Positions 31,769-39,772 of a stretch of 64,000 bases of DNA are shown piece by piece. The stretch comes from Vibrio europaeus. Its GTDB lineage: Bacteria > Pseudomonadota > Gammaproteobacteria > Enterobacterales > Vibrionaceae. The notes beneath the pieces are model-generated. The model searched no databases, was not told the origin of the DNA, and saw only the letters and a program-made list of their open reading frames with translations. Location: positions 186,001 through 250,000 of the forward strand of contig NZ_LUAX01000008.1 in NCBI RefSeq assembly GCF_001695575.1, written 5' to 3'. The position numbers were made by a program, and so were the translations under genes. Position 1 is the first letter of the stretch, and each line of letters opens with the position of its first letter.

Positions 31769-32379
31769 TCATGAAGCGCGCATTAGTATTACTTGCCATG
31801 ATCATGTCCGGCGCTGCTTACGCAGGTTACGATGTGACACAACAATCAGCGGAGTTAGGAGAAGATCAGAATGTCACGTTGGAACATTCTACGACCTTCA
31901 CGCTAGGCGGTCATGCCGTCAAAGTCGGTGACCTTATTCCGGCCATGACACTGGCCAATTCTGCGTTGAAATCGGTCGAGACTCAAGGCAGTGGTAAAGT
32001 TCGAATCTACAACCTATTGGTGTCGGTTGATACGCCTGTGTGTGTGGAACAGGCCGTCGTGTTTAATACACTGGCTGAAAAACATGCTGAATACGCGGAA
32101 CAGCTTGAATTCATTAATGTGAGTGCTGACACTCCGTTTGCTCAAGCGCGTTTTATCTCTGAGCAGAAGTTAAGCCAGAAGGTCGCGTTTCTTTCTGATT
32201 CATACAAGCACGAATTTGGCCAACAAACAGGCGCCCATATCGAAGAATTGGGCTTGTTATCGCGTGCCATTATCGTCGTAGGTAAAGACGACCGTATTCT
32301 GCATATCCAACGCGTTCCAGAGCTGACGCAATTGCCGGATTTGAACAACGCTGTAGCGATTGCGAAACGCCATATCTAA
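31765..32379 (+). CDS. Exported Tpx-like peroxiredoxin with a single cysteine
   Basis: 204 residues starting on the stop of tpx (an ATG two codons later, 31771, is equally possible). A signal peptide (MKRALVLLAMIMSGAAYA) directs it to the periplasm. The Tpx-like domain keeps the peroxidatic cysteine in SVDTPVC and the NVSADTPFAQARF segment, but no other cysteine is present in the mature protein. It would therefore work as a 1-Cys enzyme needing an outside thiol. Together with the cysteine-bearing periplasmic domains of the pair D proteins, this hints at a periplasmic thiol-redox circuit (inference). A terminator follows. Confidence 0.8.
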   Translation: MIMKRALVLLAMIMSGAAYAGYDVTQQSAELGEDQNVTLEHSTTFTLGGHAVKVGDLIPAMTLANSALKSVETQGSGKVRIYNLLVSVDTPVCVEQAVVFNTLAEKHAEYAEQLEFINVSADTPFAQARFISEQKLSQKVAFLSDSYKHEFGQQTGAHIEELGLLSRAIIVVGKDDRILHIQRVPELTQLPDLNNAVAIAKRHI

Positions 32380-32392
32380 CGGTGGCTATTTT

Positions 32393-32434
32393 CGGCATCA
32401 AGCGCCTTCTCTCCCGTGCTTGATGCCGCTTTTT
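32393..32434 (+). terminator. Rho-independent terminator after peroxiredoxin operon
   Basis: CGGCATCAAGC and GCTTGATGCCG form an 11-bp stem around a 14-base loop, followed by CTTTTTA. Confidence 0.82.
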
Positions 32435-32453
32435 ATGTATGAGTGACAGAATA

Positions 32454-32636
32454 ATGAACCTTTTGAAGCCACTAATAGCGGTCACGTTGATAACGCTGGC
32501 GTTTTGGCTATTTTACTCTCTACTGCCTGTGCGTTTTTCTCCTGAGCAATTGTGCCAAGAGCTCAGGCGCTTTGAATCCTCTCAACGTTTTCCTAGCCGC
32601 AATGTCTGCCACTCCAGTCACTGGCCGCGAGGGTGA
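32454..32636 (+). CDS. Small membrane protein, about 60 residues
   Basis: A short frame directly after the terminator, with one predicted membrane helix (LLKPLIAVTLITLAFWLFYSLL) and a cysteine-containing tail (LCQELRRFESSQRF). An ATG five codons upstream is an alternative start. There is no convincing ribosome site, so expression is uncertain. Confidence 0.35.
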   Translation: MNLLKPLIAVTLITLAFWLFYSLLPVRFSPEQLCQELRRFESSQRFPSRNVCHSSHWPRG

Positions 32637-32720
32637 TTCTTCCTCACTGATCGAATCGGTTTAGTCGGGGCGTCATGCCTTTTTCTTCAAGGAAAAATAC
32701 ACGGATTGTATTACAGTGAC

Positions 32721-32745
32721 AAAAAAAGCGGCTGAATGCCGCTTT
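32721..32745 (-). terminator. Rho-independent terminator of the 84-residue protein gene
   Basis: On the minus strand AAGCGGC, loop ATTCA, GCCGCTT is followed by a run of T. It lies about 25 bases beyond the stop of the leftward small gene. Confidence 0.8.
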
Positions 32746-32768
32746 AATTCGTTACTGAGTAAATCTCT

Positions 32769-33023
32769 CTAGTTCAATCTGCCTGCCAGGGACGAAATGA
32801 CGTCTTCGGCCTCATAGTTGTAAGTCGTTTGGCAAAAGCGTGTTTCTTGCTCTAACTGAGCCAGCGCTCGTTGTTTTAAACGCAATTTATCTTGCTCATC
32901 TAACCATTTACTTTTTACGAAGAAGCATTTTAATGACAGGCTCAGATCGTCAATATGGGGGCCTTCTTGGCCTGTCAACGTCTGGTATTCTTCAAGGTCG
33001 TTTAGCGCAAGTTTTAATGACAT
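32769..33023 (-). CDS. Hypothetical protein, 84 residues
   Basis: A small soluble helical protein (LALNDLEEYQTLTGQEG, KWLDEQDKLRLKQRALAQLE) with two cysteines and no membrane segment. A terminator directly follows, which supports a genuine monocistronic gene. No family recognised. Confidence 0.55.
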   Translation of the reverse strand: MSLKLALNDLEEYQTLTGQEGPHIDDLSLSLKCFFVKSKWLDEQDKLRLKQRALAQLEQETRFCQTTYNYEAEDVISSLAGRLN

Positions 33024-33190
33024 GTCTATTCCTATGATTTCAAGAGTTGAATATGGGAGGTGTAATTGCCCCCCTCAGACACCACTCTACTTAGAAGGCA
33101 GAATCATCGGTAATGAACTTGTATGAATACCTCAAAATTAAAGTAATTACTTAATTTTAAGTCTCTGAATTAAAACATTAATGATTTTAA

Positions 33191-34687
33191 CTAATTCAAG
33201 TTTGGCATAGCCAATTGTTGAACAAGTGAACGATAAAATGTCAGCATCTGTCCATAAGCCTCAATACTTATCCGCTCGTTGGGCCCATGTATCCGTGGGA
33301 GATCACTGTCATCAAGTGCGAGTGGCAAAAATCGATAGACTCGGCTTGTTAGTTCAATGTAATGCCGAGCGTCGGTTGCATTGATCGTCAAATAAGGGGC
33401 GACAACGGTGCGTGACGCGCCAAACACTTTTTCAGTGGTGTGCTTGAGTATCTTGAACGCGCGGTTGTTTTGTTCGGAGATAGGGGTTGCACGATTATAA
33501 GGAGGGCGAATGTCTACTTGTATGGCAGGGTCGTCAATGATGGCTTCTATGTACTCGAGCACTTGTTTGGGCTCCGTATTAGGAAGCAAGCGAACATTGA
33601 TATTGGCCGTTGCTTCAGGGGCAAGCACGTTGTCTTTCACTCCGGCATTCAACAAAGTGACAGCCATAGTCGTGCGGACCACCGCATTGGTCGCAGCACT
33701 GGCCGTCAGCTGGTCAAGCAAAAGAGGTTTAAATAGCCAAAGGTTCGCAAAGAGAAGGCGATAATTGAACGCCATGTAACCTGACGTGGCATCGAATAAC
33801 TGTTGAGTAGCGCCACTGTATTCTGCCTGCATGGGATGGTCTTCTAAACGTGAAATCGCTCGAGCCAATCGCCCAGGTGTGGTTTGGGCTGGGGGCATGG
33901 ATGAGTGACCCGGGATCCCTTTCGCTGTAAGGGATACATTGAGGTAGCCTTTTTCTGCTACGCCTATCAAAGCGACCGGGACAGGGACGCCGGGCACCAC
34001 CTCATCAAGAACAAAGCCCCCCTCATCAAGAACCAGGGCAGGGTTAACGCCGAGGCGCGCTAATCGTTCGGCCATAGCTTTGGCACCATGCTCACCACCC
34101 ACTTCCTCATCATGACCGAAGGCGAGGTATATATCGCGCTGGGGCTTGGCACCGGATAACAAGAGGGCTTCTATGCTTTCAAGAATGGCGAGCATTGAGG
34201 CTTTATCATCCATTGTTCCTCTCCCCCAAACATAGCCATCTTTAATCGCGCCTGAGTAAGGAGGGTGGATCCAGGTCTTTCGTGTCGATATTGCGTAGGG
34301 CACGATATCTTGATGTGCGGTTAGGACAATGGGCCGCGCCTTTGGATCACTGCCGGGCCAGCGGTACAAAAGACTAAACTGATTGATGCGCTCGAGTTCT
34401 AAGTCACGATGCACCAGAGGATAGGCGCCTGCAAGCCATCGGTGAAAACCTAAGAACACGGCAGGGTCGACACGCGTGGCATTGGGATCTCGCCCATCTA
34501 AGCGTGAAACAGTAGGAAACTGTATGGCCTGGCTAAGGCGAGTCAACTGAGCGGCATTGGCAGGTTTTTGCTCAATGTGGGGTTGGCTAGGAAGCGCTTT
34601 CTGGTGTAACCATGTTCGGATCAGTAACGTAAATACAAGAATCAGCAGTGCGAGAGAAACGAGAGAAACAAAAGATCGGAGTGTCAT
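33191..34687 (-). CDS. M20 family metallopeptidase, membrane-anchored
   Basis: 498 residues. An N-terminal helix (FVSLVSLALLILVFTLLIRTW) probably anchors it so that the catalytic domain faces the periplasm. Metal-binding motifs are VLTAHQDIVPY (His/Asp), WGRGTMDDKASM (bridging Asp), FGHDEEVGGEHGA (Glu pair) and a late His in RIHGPNERI. The dimerisation lid region includes KGIPGHSSMPP. The domain order matches the CPS1-like carboxypeptidase group that cleaves or condenses N-acyl amino acids. Substrate unknown. Confidence 0.87.
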   Translation of the reverse strand: MTLRSFVSLVSLALLILVFTLLIRTWLHQKALPSQPHIEQKPANAAQLTRLSQAIQFPTVSRLDGRDPNATRVDPAVFLGFHRWLAGAYPLVHRDLELERINQFSLLYRWPGSDPKARPIVLTAHQDIVPYAISTRKTWIHPPYSGAIKDGYVWGRGTMDDKASMLAILESIEALLLSGAKPQRDIYLAFGHDEEVGGEHGAKAMAERLARLGVNPALVLDEGGFVLDEVVPGVPVPVALIGVAEKGYLNVSLTAKGIPGHSSMPPAQTTPGRLARAISRLEDHPMQAEYSGATQQLFDATSGYMAFNYRLLFANLWLFKPLLLDQLTASAATNAVVRTTMAVTLLNAGVKDNVLAPEATANINVRLLPNTEPKQVLEYIEAIIDDPAIQVDIRPPYNRATPISEQNNRAFKILKHTTEKVFGASRTVVAPYLTINATDARHYIELTSRVYRFLPLALDDSDLPRIHGPNERISIEAYGQMLTFYRSLVQQLAMPNLN

Positions 34688-34807
34688 CAGTGGTCCTAAA
34701 AAGGCGGCATGGTTTATCGGACACTAGTTTATCCGCTGTCTTCGTATTAGCTGACCCGATGAGTGTGATTGTGCAGAATCGAACAGGTCATGTTTGGGAA
34801 ACGGTCT

Positions 34808-34836
34808 CTCCTAAGCAGAATCAACCTGCTTAGGAG
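34808..34836. repeat. Inverted repeat between two leftward genes
   Basis: CTCCTAAGCAG, 7-base loop, CTGCTTAGGAG, followed on the plus strand by TCCTTTAT. It lies between the quinone-oxidoreductase-like gene and the M20 peptidase gene. No T-run follows on the minus strand, so it is at best a weak terminator. Confidence 0.5.
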
Positions 34837-34926
34837 TCCTTTATCAACAGCCTTGATGAACGGTGAAGTTGCATGATGTTTTATTTGGCTTCTACTGCCC
34901 AAGACATCCCGTCACTTGGCGTCAAG

Positions 34927-35952
34927 TCAATCGTAATTGATGACGACTTTACCGATTGTGGCACCACTTTCGAGCAGAATGTGCCCTTGTTTGAGGGTGT
35001 CTGCTGAGAAGCCATGGAGCTCTTTTGTTAAGGTCGATCGAATCCGACCCGCGTCGACCAAATTCGCAATCTGTGTAAGGATGTCCCCTTGTTTGTATAG
35101 ATCAGCCGTCTTGTAGAGAGAACGTGTAAACATCAGTTCCCAAACAAATCCGACGGATTTACCTTGTAGCTTGCTTAAATCAACACCACCCTCAAATTCG
35201 ACAATCGAAGCGATTGTGCCCTGAGGGGCAATGAGCTCAGTCATCGCATCCCAGTGGCCCAACGTATCTGCAGTGTTAAAGATGTAGTCTACGGTCTCAA
35301 ACCCCAGAGCTTGGACGGATTCACGGAGATTTTTATGATTCGCAACATAGTCGGCCCCCATTTGTTTGACCCAGTTTTCAGTCTCTGGTCGAGAAGCGGT
35401 CGCAATCACGGTGAGGTTCGTCAGTTGTTTGGCTATCTGCGTCGTGATTGATCCGACGCCACCGGCACCCCCGATGATCAGGAGTGTCTTTCGTTCTGTA
35501 GGGTCGACGCGCAAGCGGTCAAACAGTGTTTCCCAACCGGTTAATGAGGTCAGAGGCAGTGAGGCCGCTTCTGCGTCTGTCAGCCCTCTTGGCGCTAGAG
35601 CGACCAACCGAGAATCGACGGCATGGTATTGTGCGTTGGTGCCTGGGCGGGTGACATCCCCTGCATAGTAAACACGGTCACCTAGTTTAAAGTTCGTAAC
35701 GTTTGTACCAACTTCCACAATTTCACCAACAGCGTCATAACCTAGAACGCGAGGTTGTTCTAGTGTGGTGTCGGTCGCCGCTCTGATGCGTATTTTCGCG
35801 TCGGCAGGATTAACGGAGACAGAAGCGATCTTAACTAACAAATCAAATTTTCCCAGTGATGGGAGGGCGGTTTCAAATTCAAAAAGACTCGATGAGGCTT
35901 CGATAGGTTGTGATTGACTGAATCCAATGGCCTTCATGGTGGTTGACATCAT
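34927..35952 (-). CDS. Zinc-independent MDR family oxidoreductase (quinone oxidoreductase-like)
   Basis: 341 residues. The medium-chain dehydrogenase fold is evident: VNPADAKIR, VLGYDAVGEIVEVG, LGDRVYYAGD and the nucleotide-binding IIGGAGGVGSITTQIAKQL. The structural zinc cysteines of classical alcohol dehydrogenases are absent, which fits the zinc-binding-like alcohol dehydrogenase/quinone oxidoreductase (ZADH) subgroup that reduces quinones or enones with NADPH. AAGGA stands 6 bases before the first of two adjacent ATGs. Confidence 0.87.
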   Translation of the reverse strand: MMSTTMKAIGFSQSQPIEASSSLFEFETALPSLGKFDLLVKIASVSVNPADAKIRIRAATDTTLEQPRVLGYDAVGEIVEVGTNVTNFKLGDRVYYAGDVTRPGTNAQYHAVDSRLVALAPRGLTDAEAASLPLTSLTGWETLFDRLRVDPTERKTLLIIGGAGGVGSITTQIAKQLTNLTVIATASRPETENWVKQMGADYVANHKNLRESVQALGFETVDYIFNTADTLGHWDAMTELIAPQGTIASIVEFEGGVDLSKLQGKSVGFVWELMFTRSLYKTADLYKQGDILTQIANLVDAGRIRSTLTKELHGFSADTLKQGHILLESGATIGKVVINYD

Positions 35953-36266
35953 CTACTTTCCTTATTGTTTTCGAGGCTCGGCAACGTTGCCGTCGTCTGT
36001 TGTTATGCCAACTATACGGAGCTCAATGTCAGAGAAAAACGAGCGCAAGTCTGAAAGACTTTCAAACGTTTATTGATAATTAACACACACATATCTGTGT
36101 GGCGACACTGGCTCAAGAGCGCTGAGGGAGGTATCATCGCGGGCATCCGAAGTGAGCGTGATACAGACAAAACAGGGCGGTCAAGACCCCTCATCATGTC
36201 TTCGGATGGGACGGATTGCCAGGGAGAAAACTCGCGCAGGAGCGCGTATCAATAGGTGGTTGATTT
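35953..36266. other. Divergent gap without a recognised element
   Basis: 314 bases between the leftward oxidoreductase gene and the rightward ygjV-like gene. It contains no credible reading frame and no clear terminator or palindrome. It presumably carries the promoters of both. Confidence 0.4.
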
Positions 36267-36770
36267 ATGGATGTATTCTTTTTATCCCAAGTCCTTGTGG
36301 CTATAGCGATTTGTTTTGATCTGATGTCGTTTCAGTTTAAGGATAGAAAAAAGATCGTCGCGTGTTTGTTTTGTGCGGGCGTATTGATTTCTACGCATTT
36401 TGCATTGCTCTCGGAATGGACAGCCGCGTCCCTAATGGGGGTGGCGACTTTGCGTTATTTGGTCAGTATTTTTTCGACTTCCTCTATTTTGAAATATGTG
36501 TTTTGTTCGGCGTCGGTTCTCGTCACTGGTGCTACCTTCACAGGGCTTACTAGCATCATCGGTTGTATGGGCTCCGTGCTTCAGACCCTCGCAGCATTTC
36601 AGGAGAATGACCGTCGACTAAGGGAACTGATGATAATAGGAACAGCGTTATGGCTTCTACATAACTATTTGGTTGGTTCACCCACTGCGGTACTAATGGA
36701 AGTCTTGTTCATTTCGAGCAACCTCTTTGGCTATTACCGCTACTATTTTAAACGCGCGGGGGTCGCATAA
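36267..36770 (+). CDS. YgjV family inner-membrane protein
   Basis: 167 residues with about five membrane helices. The pattern fits the YgjV family (PF10688): IAICFDLMSFQFKDRKKI, FAGVLISTHFALLSEWTAA and, near the end, WLLHNYLVGSPTAVLMEVLF. Function is unknown for the family. It is a single gene facing the biosynthetic operon. Confidence 0.82.
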   Translation: MDVFFLSQVLVAIAICFDLMSFQFKDRKKIVACLFCAGVLISTHFALLSEWTAASLMGVATLRYLVSIFSTSSILKYVFCSASVLVTGATFTGLTSIIGCMGSVLQTLAAFQENDRRLRELMIIGTALWLLHNYLVGSPTAVLMEVLFISSNLFGYYRYYFKRAGVA

Positions 36771-36980
36771 TAGTCCTCTGCTGCGGTGAGCATCAGCAAG
36801 CTTTGCCGTTCAAGCTATTGATGGATTTGACGTCTTGAAGTGAAGCGTCAGGTCCGTCCTGACTCGCTGTTTTTCTTCGGCATGCGCATTGTGGCGATGG
36901 ACACCCTAACCTGCCTATCGACCGTTCACCAAGGTCCTATAGACTTGGTAACAGCACCTTTAGATAAAACTCGCCTTGAA

Positions 36981-37433
36981 TCAGTGTCTTCGTTTCGGCG
37001 TTGATTCATCGTGTCGCGTCCGATTGAGCTCGATGGCGGCGGTGAGCATCAGTGAACAGCGCAATAGTGGTCGTCGTTGCGGGTCAAAAGCACGACACAT
37101 GTAGCAATGTGACTGCTGGAGCAGTGTGCGTTGATGCTGGGCAACGAGCGTGATGGGGGTGAGCAAGGTCTCAGGTCGGAAAAGAACGACTCGGTTCACA
37201 GCAGACAGGTAGTAGTGGCCCGAAGGGGAACCAGTCAGACGGTTGCGCAGATGTACACCGCTTGCCTGAGCCAAGCATTCCAACCACAGCGGCCAAGGGT
37301 GTCGCCAGTACGTATGATACTGGGGGGCGTCCGTCCACTGGGTGGTCGCGATGATCGTCTTTCGATTGAGCTGAAGGACGTTGTCGATAAATGCAAACGG
37401 CGCAGCGTGAGCGGTAGGGAAATAGTTAATCAT
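36981..37433 (-). CDS. Hot-dog fold 3-hydroxyacyl-ACP dehydratase-like protein (ApeP/FabZ type)
   Basis: 150 residues and last gene of the type II biosynthetic operon. The hot-dog pattern is visible in PFAFIDNVLQLNRKTIIAT, WPLWLECLAQASGVHLRN and LTPITLVAQHQRTLLQQSHCYM. The L-E-x-x-A-Q-A motif is typical of ApeP-like dehydratases of aryl polyene systems, which dehydrate 3-hydroxyacyl-ACP. The usual N-terminal P-H-R motif is altered to PTAHAAPF, so catalysis is not assured. The start overlaps the preceding gene (ATGATTAA), implying coupling. Confidence 0.72.
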   Translation of the reverse strand: MINYFPTAHAAPFAFIDNVLQLNRKTIIATTQWTDAPQYHTYWRHPWPLWLECLAQASGVHLRNRLTGSPSGHYYLSAVNRVVLFRPETLLTPITLVAQHQRTLLQQSHCYMCRAFDPQRRPLLRCSLMLTAAIELNRTRHDESTPKRRH

Positions 37434-38253
37434 TGATCACCAGAGAGAATGGGTTTCGGATCCGGAGGTGGCGGTGCAGTCGAAGGAGCTGTCGGGTCGT
37501 TGTTTTTGATAAGTGCGGCTGTTTTAAATTGGCGATCAGGCGGTCAATTTTATCCGGTTGGATTTGGTACTCGGTATAGTCGAAGTGATCCCAGTAGTAG
37601 AGCTCGCGTTTGTGCAACGCGAGCAAATCTTGGAGGGTTCGCCAGATCAGCAGCTCAAACCCAACAATTTTTTTGTAGGTTTGATGTTTCAACAGGCTCA
37701 AATCCAATTTGCCACGTCGGTAGCCTTGCCAGAAGTCGGTGTAGCACACGGACTTGTCGCGCGGTACATCGTCGAGGCTAAAGTTGATGGGCGTCGACAA
37801 ATGGCTGAGCCTTTCTGGGCTGAGCGCTGGTTCTAGGAGACGCCAGCGTGACTGTTGCCAATATTCAATCACCACCTGCTCGAGGTAGCGCCCGGGTTGA
37901 TAGTAAGTGCAGAGTGCAAAACGCATGCGGGCTGGGATCCCTTGATGACGAAGCAAGGCAAGGGCCAAGATTGCCAATGTTTGACAGTTGCCAACGATTT
38001 TCTGTTCGAAGGGGTTGTCCGCGTCAAGCCGAAGTCCGCGTTGTCGGATCACCTGAAACAGTTGGTAGGCACTGCGATAACGATAGTCTTCTAATCGACC
38101 CACAGCGATGTGCGAAGCATTCTGCCCGTTGTGATTTTCAATCACGTTGTGACAATAGGTGAGGATGTCACGCGGGTGAGCTGGCAGAGCGCCGATTGAA
38201 GCGCCGAACTCATTTAATTGGGTCTGAGGGGAAGGGGCGGCATAGTTAATCAT
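37426..38253 (-). CDS. Transglutaminase-like protein in a polyketide operon
   Basis: 275 residues. The transglutaminase-like core is visible: Cys90 in IVGNCQTLAILALALL, then RHQGIPARMRFALCTYY and LEQVVIEYWQQSRWRLLEPAL. In relatives the second motif reads D-H-W-V-x-E-Y-W and the third ends in V-D-A; here the catalytic His is Gln and the Asp is Glu. In andrimid biosynthesis the transglutaminase homologue AdmF forms an amide bond between an acyl-ACP and an aminoacyl carrier protein. A similar role is attractive because the nearby NRPS lacks a starter condensation domain, but the lost triad residues argue for caution. A gap of 4 bases separates it from the upstream gene. Confidence 0.7.
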   Translation of the reverse strand: MINYAAPSPQTQLNEFGASIGALPAHPRDILTYCHNVIENHNGQNASHIAVGRLEDYRYRSAYQLFQVIRQRGLRLDADNPFEQKIVGNCQTLAILALALLRHQGIPARMRFALCTYYQPGRYLEQVVIEYWQQSRWRLLEPALSPERLSHLSTPINFSLDDVPRDKSVCYTDFWQGYRRGKLDLSLLKHQTYKKIVGFELLIWRTLQDLLALHKRELYYWDHFDYTEYQIQPDKIDRLIANLKQPHLSKTTTRQLLRLHRHLRIRNPFSLVIND

Positions 38254-38257
38254 AAAA

Positions 38258-39772
38258 TCACCAATCGAAACGGCATGTCATGATCTTTTGGTCATGACAA
38301 AAAAGAATGACATGCAGGGCTTGCTCGGACCGTGTTTGTTTGACGGTCAGCACTTGCTCTGGATGGACGGGAGAGAAAAAGCGCGCTTGAGTCAAGGTCC
38401 AGGATTGGTTTGACTTTGGCATGAGACATAATTCGGTAATGGTATCCAGTAGGATCACTCCGGGGACGACTGGGTGGTTAGGAAAGTGTCCAGTAAAGAA
38501 GGGACAGTGGGCGGGGAAACTCAGAGTTAAGGTGTCCGGTTCGCCCTTGTGGAGTAGGGCGCCATGACAGGTTGTCTGCCTCATGGGCTGGGAGTTGGGG
38601 ACGCGTTTCGACAAGAGCCGAGTGATCTCGGTAGCGGCCAGTGGCAAGATAAGAGTAGAAATCGCAACCGCGGTAAAAATAGGGGGCCATAGAGCTCCTT
38701 CAAGTCCCTGGCTATTGACTAACAGTGGGGAGGCAGTAAATGCTACGCAACTCAACAAGTTGGTTAGAGTCAACTGCAAGGCCGTGAAGCGAATGCGGTA
38801 CGAGTTCGGCGGGTAATGGGCGCTCAATGTTGAGCCTGCGACGACTCGACCGTAGATGGCGACGGACAGTAGCGCATAGAAAACATAGGCGTGGACCCGG
38901 AACAGTGCCAGACTGGCCAAGGAAGCAAGCAAAAGCAAGGTAAAGCCTGTCACGATGCTGAGTGGGGTAGTGTATGTACACAGTTTGCCCGAGAGCTTGG
39001 TGCCCAGGTAAGAGGCCAGCCCACCCGCCATAAATAGGGTAGAGACCTCATTTTCGCTAAGTAAGCCATTGTTCAGCAGGTGAGGAACAAGAATGGGCAT
39101 CAAGATGAAGGCAGGCAAGATCGCCAGTCCGTTTAGCGAGGCAGCGAGGGTGGTACGGAATGTCAGAGGTTCGTCAGACGGGGTTTCCAACCCACGGACG
39201 GGACCGAGGGACAAAAATTGGAACGCAACCACGGCGGTAATGGCTGTGATTGTGGCTAAGATCATAAAGCCCATTCGCCAGGACATGTGTATTGAGACAT
39301 AGCTAAGACTCGGGATCCCCAATACGGTGACCACGGAAAACGCTGAGGCGATGATCGCGATGACAGAACCTCGTTGCCGAGGAGGACAGTGGTTGATCAA
39401 CAACGCCATCGCGGGAGCAAGAATAAAGCCACTGAGCAGTCCAGCACCTGCGCGCGCGAGTAGGAGTTGCCAGAAGTCGGTTACCCAGATACAGGTGAGT
39501 GTTAAGGCTGCCATACCCAAGGTAGCGAGCGGAACAGTGGTGCGGGCCCGAATCGGGCGCCTTAACCAAAAGAGGCATAAGCCTGACAGCGCAGAAAACC
39601 CTGTGAAAATCGCGTTGAGATAACCTGCGTAATCAAAGGGAACCTCAAAATCGGTCGCCATGATATAGAAGATCGGGTTAATCATCATAAACTGAAGAGC
39701 AATACACATTTGCAACGAGGCGACGGTGTATGCTGCCGCTTGGATTGAGTTTGGAAGACGATTGTTAGTCAT
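38258..39772 (-). CDS. MFS transporter fused to a FabZ-like hot-dog dehydratase domain
   Basis: 504 residues. Residues 1-390 form a twelve-helix major facilitator (LNAIFTGFSALSGLCLFWL, LARAGAGLLSGFILAPAMALL, GSVIAIIASAFSVVTVLGIP). From about 400 the chain becomes a soluble hot-dog domain with the FabZ signature FTGHFPNHPVVPGVILLD, carrying the catalytic His (near residue 428) and the acidic partner as Asp. A transporter and a 3-hydroxyacyl-ACP dehydratase in one chain is very unusual. It could couple the last dehydration of an ACP-bound chain to export or membrane delivery. The ATG at 39772 overlaps the end of the ketosynthase gene; the frame upstream of it belongs to that overlap. Confidence 0.83.
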   Translation of the reverse strand: MTNNRLPNSIQAAAYTVASLQMCIALQFMMINPIFYIMATDFEVPFDYAGYLNAIFTGFSALSGLCLFWLRRPIRARTTVPLATLGMAALTLTCIWVTDFWQLLLARAGAGLLSGFILAPAMALLINHCPPRQRGSVIAIIASAFSVVTVLGIPSLSYVSIHMSWRMGFMILATITAITAVVAFQFLSLGPVRGLETPSDEPLTFRTTLAASLNGLAILPAFILMPILVPHLLNNGLLSENEVSTLFMAGGLASYLGTKLSGKLCTYTTPLSIVTGFTLLLLASLASLALFRVHAYVFYALLSVAIYGRVVAGSTLSAHYPPNSYRIRFTALQLTLTNLLSCVAFTASPLLVNSQGLEGALWPPIFTAVAISTLILPLAATEITRLLSKRVPNSQPMRQTTCHGALLHKGEPDTLTLSFPAHCPFFTGHFPNHPVVPGVILLDTITELCLMPKSNQSWTLTQARFFSPVHPEQVLTVKQTRSEQALHVILFCHDQKIMTCRFDW

